From: Chitinophagales bacterium
GTDB taxonomy: Bacteria; Bacteroidota; Bacteroidia; Chitinophagales; Chitinophagaceae
Direction of reading: 5' to 3'
Length of the DNA: 37,562 nt
NCBI GenBank assembly: GCA_013297995.1
Contig: JAAFJB010000026.1
Location: forward strand, 1 to 37,562
In this document: piece by piece, positions 32,323-37,562 of the stretch
How the letters are laid out: each line of letters begins with the position of its first letter
Numbering within the stretch: position 1 is the first letter of the stretch
Program-made: the position numbers and the translations under genes
Notes under the pieces: model-generated
What the model saw: the letters and a program-made list of their open reading frames with translations, nothing else
Told to the model about the DNA's origin: nothing
Databases searched by the model: none

Positions 32323-32386
32323 CAGACCTATATATCGGAAGCTATTTTGCGCCCGATTAAAAGGCTAAATCTGAACAAAAAGATAC

Positions 32387-35083
32387 ATGGAAGAAAATCA
32401 ATTGCCAGAACAAACCAGCGATAATGATCGCATCATACAGGTAAATATAGAGGAACAGATGAAAACGGCTTATATCGACTATTCTATGTCGGTTATTGTA
32501 GGTCGTGCTCTGCCCGATGTACGCGATGGGTTTAAGCCCGTACACCGCAGGGTGTTGTATGCTATGAGTGAGTTGGGTAATAGCAGCAATAAGCCATTTA
32601 AAAAGTCGGCTCGTATTGTAGGGGAAGTAATGGGTAAATACCATCCCCATGGAGATAGTGCTATTTACGATACATTAGTGCGTATGGCGCAGGAGTGGAC
32701 GATGCGGTATACCTTGGTAGATCGGCAAGGTAATTTTGGAAACCAAGATGGGGATCCGCCAGCAGCTATGCGTTATACAGAAGCACGTCTTCAGCGTATT
32801 GCAGAAGCCATGCTGGATGATATTGAGAAAGATACCGTGAATTTTCAGTTGAATTTTGATGACTCATTAGAAGAGCCAACGGTACTTCCTACTCGTATAC
32901 CACAATTATTGGTAAACGGTTCTTCGGGTATTGCAGTGGGTATGGCTACTAATATGATGCCGCATAACCTGAGTGAAGTAATTGATGGCTGTGTAGCTTA
33001 TGTAGAAAACAGAGAAATTACTATTGAAGAGTTGATGAGCCATGTAAAAGCCCCGGATTTTCCGACTGGTGGGGTAATTTATGGAATGGAGGGTGTAAAG
33101 CAGGCTTTGTTAACGGGTAGGGGTAAAGTGGTGGTTCGGGGTAAATGCAATGTAGAAACCAAGCCCAATGGTCGCGAAATGATCATCATTACAGAAGTAC
33201 CTTATCAGGTGAGCCGTGATACATTAACGGATCGGATAGGGCGATTGGCGATTGATAAAATTGTAGATGGAATTTCCGATGTGGGCAACCAAAGTAATAA
33301 AGATGGTACTCGTATAGTGGTGGAACTGAAGAAAGATGCGGTAGCGCAAGTGGTGATTAACCAACTGTATAAGCATACCGAATTACAGACCAGCTATGGT
33401 ATTAATAATGTGGCATTGAGCAAGGGGCGTCCAAGAATTATGAACCTGCGCGATTTGGTGCGTGAGTTCATTGAATTTAGGATGGAAGTGGTGATCCGCC
33501 GTGCCAAATTCGAATTGCGTAAGGCAGAAGAGCGGGCGCATATTTTAGAGGGATATTTGAAAGCATTGGATCACTTAGATGAAGTGATTGCGCTTATTCG
33601 TGCCAGCCGAACGCCCGATGAAGCCAAAGAAAGCTTGATGGCAAAAAGCAAGGAAGAAAAATGGTATCTTAACTCAGGTATGTTTTCTGAACTTACCAAT
33701 GAACAGTATAGCCAGCAAGAAGGATTGTCGGAAATACAGGCAAAAGCCATTTTGGAGTTGCGTTTACAGCGGTTGACTGGAATGGAACGCGATAAAATTA
33801 TTGAGGAATTCAATGGGTTGATTGAAACCATCAAAGGCTTGAAAGCTTTGTTGGCCAGTGAAGACCTTCGATATGATCTCATTAAGAAAGAATTGCTGGA
33901 AGTAAAAGTGAAGTTTGGGGACGAGCGTAAAAGTGAAATTCAATACCTAGCAGATGAAATGCGTATTGAAGACCTGATAGAGGACGAAGACGTTGTAATT
34001 ACCATATCACACTTAGGTTATATTAAAAGAACATCTGCTACCGAATACCGTCAGCAGAAGCGTGGGGGAAGAGGTGCTGTTGGTTCTAAAACCCGGGAAG
34101 AAGATTATGTAGAACATTTATTTATTGCCTCTACACACGATACCATTATGTTCTTTACCGAAAAGGGAAGATGTTATTGGATGCGGGTGTACGAAATTCC
34201 AGAAGGAGAGAAGCAAAGCAAGGGGAGAGCCATCCAAAACCTGATTCAATTGCCAGGCGATGATAAGGTGAAAGCCATCATCAACGTGAAAAAAATTGAT
34301 GACAAAGAGTTTGTTCAGCAACATTATATTGTTCTTTGTACCAAGAAAGGAATTATTAAAAAAACTTCATTAGAAGATTTCAGCAGACCAAGAGCCAATG
34401 GGGTGAATGCCATTACAATTGTTGAGGGAGATGAGTTGTTAGAAGCGAGACTCACCAATGGTTCCAGTGAGATCATGATGGCTTTGAAAAGCGGTAGAGC
34501 CATTCGCTTTCCCGAAGTAAAAGTGAGATCCACGGGTAGGGGTGCTATTGGTGTAGGTGGAATTGAAGTAGATGATACCAAGGATGAAGTAATTGGAATG
34601 ATCTGTGTAAATAAGGAAGATCTTGAAAGAACCATATTGGTAGTAAGTGAAAAAGGATACGGTAAGCGAACAGCCATTGAAGATTATCGTATTACCAATA
34701 GGGGCGGTAAGGGTGTTAAAACCATTAATGTAACCGAGAAAACAGGAAATCTGGTAGGGATTTTGTATGTGAAAGAAACAGAGGATTTAATCATTACTTG
34801 TAAATCAGGAATCACCATCAGAACAGGTATTTTAGCAATCCGTGAAGCGGGCAGGGCAACGCAGGGAGTGAAACTGATTCGACTGGATGATACGGATGAA
34901 ATTGCAGCAATTTCTCAGATTGAGGATCAGACCGAAGATGAAAATCCAATAGCTGAAATCGAAGCTGACACAACAGCGTCAACCGAGACAGATTTACCCA
35001 ATACAACCGAAAACACACCCGAAAACACAACCGAAAACACAACCGAAAACACAATTGAAAACATAGAACCCGATTCCGAATAA
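32387..35083 (+). CDS. gyrA: DNA gyrase subunit A
   Basis: Type IIA topoisomerase subunit that cuts and rejoins DNA to introduce negative supercoils together with GyrB. In the 898-residue product, the winged-helix/tower part begins [20 protein letters not shown]. The quinolone-determining region reads [10 protein letters not shown] (86-95) with Ser91 and Asp95, the sensitive-type residues. The catalytic Tyr130 is in [10 protein letters not shown]. The C-terminal beta-pinwheel contains a GyrA box, QKRGGRG (557-563), which separates it from ParC. The last 45 residues or so form an acidic, Thr/Asn/Glu-rich tail with five four-residue repeats. The next gene follows 20 bases downstream with no separate promoter seen. 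Confidence 0.97.
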   Translation: MEENQLPEQTSDNDRIIQVNIEEQMKTAYIDYSMSVIVGRALPDVRDGFKPVHRRVLYAMSELGNSSNKPFKKSARIVGEVMGKYHPHGDSAIYDTLVRMAQEWTMRYTLVDRQGNFGNQDGDPPAAMRYTEARLQRIAEAMLDDIEKDTVNFQLNFDDSLEEPTVLPTRIPQLLVNGSSGIAVGMATNMMPHNLSEVIDGCVAYVENREITIEELMSHVKAPDFPTGGVIYGMEGVKQALLTGRGKVVVRGKCNVETKPNGREMIIITEVPYQVSRDTLTDRIGRLAIDKIVDGISDVGNQSNKDGTRIVVELKKDAVAQVVINQLYKHTELQTSYGINNVALSKGRPRIMNLRDLVREFIEFRMEVVIRRAKFELRKAEERAHILEGYLKALDHLDEVIALIRASRTPDEAKESLMAKSKEEKWYLNSGMFSELTNEQYSQQEGLSEIQAKAILELRLQRLTGMERDKIIEEFNGLIETIKGLKALLASEDLRYDLIKKELLEVKVKFGDERKSEIQYLADEMRIEDLIEDEDVVITISHLGYIKRTSATEYRQQKRGGRGAVGSKTREEDYVEHLFIASTHDTIMFFTEKGRCYWMRVYEIPEGEKQSKGRAIQNLIQLPGDDKVKAIINVKKIDDKEFVQQHYIVLCTKKGIIKKTSLEDFSRPRANGVNAITIVEGDELLEARLTNGSSEIMMALKSGRAIRFPEVKVRSTGRGAIGVGGIEVDDTKDEVIGMICVNKEDLERTILVVSEKGYGKRTAIEDYRITNRGGKGVKTINVTEKTGNLVGILYVKETEDLIITCKSGITIRTGILAIREAGRATQGVKLIRLDDTDEIAAISQIEDQTEDENPIAEIEADTTASTETDLPNTTENTPENTTENTTENTIENIEPDSE
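35003..35062 (+). repeat. Five 12-bp in-frame tandem repeats in the gyrA tail
   Basis: Five contiguous copies of a 12-base unit, consensus ACAACCGAAAAC: copies 1, 3 and 4 are identical, copy 2 differs by one base and copy 5 by two. Each is in frame and encodes T-T/P/I-E-N (residues 873-892), so copy-number change would lengthen or shorten GyrA by four residues without a frameshift. Confidence 0.9.
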
Positions 35084-35103
35084 AATCAATAAAAAAAAGA
35101 TAT

Positions 35104-36471
35104 ATGAAACATTTTATTGCTGTATTACTGAGTATTTTCATCTTGAATATTGCTGTTGCACAAGATTATAAAAAAGTGCAAACCGTATTATTACTCGGGA
35201 AAATTGAAGAAGCTAAAGTTGAGGTAGAGAAAGCGCTTGCTGATCCTAAAACCAAGGATAAAATAGAAGGCTGGTATTGGAAAGCTAGAATTAATGCCGC
35301 CATCTACAAAAACGAAGGGTTGCGTGTAAAGTATCCAACCATTCTTGAAGACGCCAATGCTGCATTTAAAAAATATGTGGAACTAGACCCTAGTTATTTA
35401 TTGGTAAAAGAAAAAGGAGCTGAAGGATTCTTTGATATGTACTCCACTTCTTTCGGTAAAGGAATTGAAAGTTTTAAAGCAAAAAATTGGCCTGATGCTT
35501 CTCAAGCATTTGAGTCGGCCGTTTTTTACAGCGATTATATCTTTAAAAATAAATGGTCAAGTTCAGCGGCTATTTTTGATACTACTTCTATTCTTTATTG
35601 TGGATATTCCTACCAAAATGCTCAGAAAATGGAAGAAGCTGCTAGGCATTATACACGGCTTGCCGATAAGCGAGTAACTGGAGAAGGGTTTGCAGATATT
35701 TATAAATTTCTAGTAGATCATGCTACTAAAACAAAAAATAAACTAGGTTTTGAGCAATACCTAGCAATAGGTAAAGAGGTTTATCCCAAAGAAAATTGGG
35801 AAGATTTTGAGATTGATTATATTGACCAAAATTATGACCTTACCCAGAAATCTGCTATTTATGATGAAAGAAACGCTGCTGGTACGCTAACTGAAAATAT
35901 GTATTTGCAGTTTGGAGATGTTTTTGTTAACGCAAAACACAAAGAAGGGGTAGACAGTTCTTTACATGATATGTATACTAAAAAGGCAATTGATGCTTTT
36001 GTAAAAGCATACAATAAAAATTCCCAAAATGCATTGGCCGCTTACAATGCAGGAATTATTTATTACAATTATTTTAATTTAGAAGACGATAAATATGCTG
36101 AAAACATTAAAAAGTTACAACAAATAAATGCCAGTAAGCCTGTGGTGAAAGATCCCAAGAAAAAAGCAGCGGCCGATGCCGAATTTAAGCTAAAAGTAGA
36201 TGCCATTAAAACTGCAAACTCTTTAGTAGAAAAGAATGCTATAGAAAATGTAGATATTGCTATTGAATGGCTAACAAAATCTTACCTTGTTCTGAAAGAC
36301 AAATCGCCCCGTTCTAATACTGAAAAAAGTGTAATTAGTAAATCGGTAGACTTTATTACCAACCTATATAGCTACAAAATGGGACGAGTTAGAGGGAAAG
36401 ATCCCAAAGCTTTTGACGCTTATGAAGCTAAATACAAGGAATTTGATGCTTTGCACGGTACTTTTAAGTAA
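35104..36471 (+). CDS. Secreted TPR-like protein downstream of gyrA
   Basis: The 455-residue product has a signal peptide (MKHFIAVLLSIFILNIAVA, then QDYKKVQT), so it is predicted periplasmic or outer-membrane-associated. The mature protein is helical with TPR-like units: EAKVEVEKALADPKTKDKIEGWYWKARI, AAFKKYVELDPSY, WPDASQAFESAVFYSDYIF and the IDAFVKAYNKNSQNALAAYNAGIIYYNYF pair. A lysine-rich helical insert (about 330-350, KDPKKKAAADAEFKLKVDA) lies before the last units. No catalytic motif is seen. It begins 20 bases after gyrA and ends 11 bases before a Tat-type metallophosphoesterase gene, so the three are probably one transcript. Function unknown. Confidence 0.87.
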   Translation: MKHFIAVLLSIFILNIAVAQDYKKVQTVLLLGKIEEAKVEVEKALADPKTKDKIEGWYWKARINAAIYKNEGLRVKYPTILEDANAAFKKYVELDPSYLLVKEKGAEGFFDMYSTSFGKGIESFKAKNWPDASQAFESAVFYSDYIFKNKWSSSAAIFDTTSILYCGYSYQNAQKMEEAARHYTRLADKRVTGEGFADIYKFLVDHATKTKNKLGFEQYLAIGKEVYPKENWEDFEIDYIDQNYDLTQKSAIYDERNAAGTLTENMYLQFGDVFVNAKHKEGVDSSLHDMYTKKAIDAFVKAYNKNSQNALAAYNAGIIYYNYFNLEDDKYAENIKKLQQINASKPVVKDPKKKAAADAEFKLKVDAIKTANSLVEKNAIENVDIAIEWLTKSYLVLKDKSPRSNTEKSVISKSVDFITNLYSYKMGRVRGKDPKAFDAYEAKYKEFDALHGTFK

Positions 36472-36482
36472 TTGATTGAACT

Positions 36483-37316
36483 ATGATACCCAATAGAAGA
36501 AGTTTCATACGAAAAAGCATTTATACTGGTTTCGCCATTTTTGCGGGGGGACAATTATTGTCGCAAAAGAATTGGATGCACTCCAGTGATGGAATTACTT
36601 CAAAACCTAATCTACTCAGATTTCTGGTTGCATCAGATGGGCATTATGGTCAAGCTGATACCAATTATCAACAAAACCTTGATGATTTGATCGCCCATAT
36701 AAAACGAGAGCATGCACTAGAGCCGCTTGATTGCTGTATTATTAATGGAGATTTGGTACACGACGAAAAAAAGTATTTACCAATTGTTAAGCAGCACCTA
36801 GACCAATTACCCATTCCATATTTTGTAACCCAAGGCAATCACGACCAAGTGAGTGCCGAAGAGTGGGAGTCAATTTGGGGAATGCCAGTGAATCATACAG
36901 CGGTAATTCGCGACCAAGTTTTGTTGATGGCAACTACCTCCAATGAAAAGGGCGAATATATATGTGCTGACTTAGATTGGTTAAAAACTGAATTAGATAA
37001 ATATAAAAATCATACTGCCATATATATATTTATTCATATTACGCCTGAAAAATGGACGAGCTATGGCATTCAATGCGACCAGTTTCTACAATTACTTACG
37101 CAATACAAAAACATTGTAGCGGTATTTAATGGACACGATCATGACCAAGATCATTTTAAAATAAAAAACAAGATTCCTTTTTTATTTGATGGACATTATG
37201 GAGGTAATTGGGGATTGGATTATAAAGGCTATAGAATAGTGGCTTTAAAGGAGAACAATCAACTCCATACTTATATGATGAATTCGGAGTTTAAGTTGAA
37301 CGAGGCTTATTTTTAG
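36483..37316 (+). CDS. Exported calcineurin-like metallophosphoesterase with Tat signal
   Basis: The 277-residue product has an N-terminal twin-arginine motif, NRRSFIRK (residues 4-11), then a hydrophobic stretch (IYTGFAIFAGG), predicting Tat export in folded form. The metal-binding motifs of the calcineurin-like family are complete: DGH (Asp52, His54), GD (Asp90), GNHD (118-121), His185 and GHDH (217-220). The arrangement resembles class III cyclic-nucleotide phosphodiesterase or related phosphatases; the substrate is unknown. It follows the TPR gene by 11 bases. A 10-bp inverted repeat overlaps its last codons and stop. Confidence 0.9.
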   Translation: MIPNRRSFIRKSIYTGFAIFAGGQLLSQKNWMHSSDGITSKPNLLRFLVASDGHYGQADTNYQQNLDDLIAHIKREHALEPLDCCIINGDLVHDEKKYLPIVKQHLDQLPIPYFVTQGNHDQVSAEEWESIWGMPVNHTAVIRDQVLLMATTSNEKGEYICADLDWLKTELDKYKNHTAIYIFIHITPEKWTSYGIQCDQFLQLLTQYKNIVAVFNGHDHDQDHFKIKNKIPFLFDGHYGGNWGLDYKGYRIVALKENNQLHTYMMNSEFKLNEAYF

Positions 37317-37330
37317 TAAACCTCGTTCAA
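37296..37330. terminator. Inverted repeat at the convergent end of the metallophosphoesterase gene
   Basis: TTGAACGAGG (37296-37305) and CCTCGTTCAA (37321-37330) pair perfectly over 10 bp with a 15-base loop that includes the stop codon. It sits between two convergent genes, eight bases before the stop of the next (minus) gene. The T-run is weak on both strands, so this is probably a bidirectional terminator of moderate strength. Confidence 0.5.
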
Positions 37331-37337
37331 AGTTTAA

Positions 37338-37562
37338 TTATGGTTTGATGATGTAATTCACTTTCTTAACCACTTGTTTTGAACTTCTACGCTCAACTGC
37401 AAATGTTGTGGTACTTATTACTTTAGGTGCTTTTAACTCCAAAATCTTCTTGTTTTGATCTAGTACACTTTGCTCTAGAACGGCAACTTTTTTTGCCAAC
37501 AATGTTAAGCTTGAATCGGAGTGACCATGATTTGCGTCTACTTCATTAATAGAGCATAAAAT
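37338..37562 (-). CDS. C-terminal part of a small secreted coiled-coil protein, cut by window edge
   Basis: An open minus-strand frame runs from the right edge to a TAA at 37340-37338 (74 residues visible). It begins ILCSINEVDA then NHGHSDSS, which looks like the end of a signal peptide cut after VDA. A helix with heptad character follows (LTLLAKKVAVLEQSVLDQNKKILEL), then a basic C-terminus (VERRSSKQVVKKVNYIIKP). If the signal peptide reading is right, the start lies only a few residues beyond the edge. I do not recognise the family. Convergent with the metallophosphoesterase gene, with the shared inverted repeat between them. Confidence 0.65.
   Translation of the reverse strand: MLCSINEVDANHGHSDSSLTLLAKKVAVLEQSVLDQNKKILELKAPKVISTTTFAVERRSSKQVVKKVNYIIKP

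Noticed and set aside
32256..32360. Small plus-strand frame of 34 codons in front of gyrA (MWISAVKKRPFLAI...)
   Set aside because: It runs through the terminator-like hairpin and the predicted gyrA -7 element, has no recognisable domain and probably arises by chance.
34818..35141. Repetitive minus-strand frame with repeated CFRL units
   Set aside because: It is the antisense reading of the 12-bp repeats in the gyrA tail.

Overview
The window looks like chromosomal core sequence from a Bacteroidota bacterium, most likely a Chitinophagaceae relative. The evidence is a PorP/SprF protein next to a giant gliding-motility C-terminal (type IX secretion type B) protein, DUF4249, DUF3822, DUF2490 and HU-CCDC81-like families, a short RpoD-type sigma factor without region 1.1, no clear Shine-Dalgarno sequences, and several TTTG / TAnnTTTG promoter matches. 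There is no sign of phage, insertion sequence, CRISPR array, tRNA or rRNA. Genes are packed tightly. The longest gene-free stretch is about 256 bases (7778-8033), which is a divergent promoter region.

Layout. 1-621: 3' part of a WbqC-family gene, open at the left edge. 702-6108: an IgGFc-binding-like, PKD-repeat surface protein and its PorP/SprF partner. 6116-7777 (-): glucose-6-phosphate isomerase. 8034-8891: primary sigma factor. 8936-9826: DUF4249 lipoprotein. 9898-12268: trxB, folB, an RMDN-like TPR protein and an acyl-CoA-binding protein. 12265-13620 (-): MATE exporter. 13715-15093: DUF3822 and rsmD. 15123-19473 (-): hot-dog thioesterase, cinA, a 2-oxo acid dehydrogenase E2 with its own promoter, and a DUF2490 barrel. 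19629-26014: a 1012-residue TPR protein, a plugless beta-barrel with a very basic N-terminus, a membrane-anchored HU-CCDC81-like protein and a methyltransferase. 25998-29129 (-): ychF, a FAD oxidoreductase and glutaminyl cyclase. 29177-30436: SpmA/SpmB-like membrane protein. 30455-32189 (-): saccharopine reductase-like protein and EVE protein. 32387-37316: gyrA, a TPR protein and a Tat-type metallophosphoesterase. 37338-37562 (-): C-terminal end of a small secreted coiled-coil protein, open at the right edge.

How the genes fit together. Much of the window serves the cell envelope. Seven predicted signal peptides all leave Gln at the +1 position, and the window also encodes a lipoprotein glutaminyl cyclase that would convert such ends to pyroglutamate. 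The block at 19629-25077 (TPR scaffold, outer-membrane barrel, inner-membrane HU-like protein) is the best candidate here for a poorly described multi-protein system. The RMDN-like TPR plus acyl-CoA-binding pair at 11243-12268 is the second. Many apparent upstream TTG starts were rejected in favour of ATG codons that fit the signal peptide or the promoter position.
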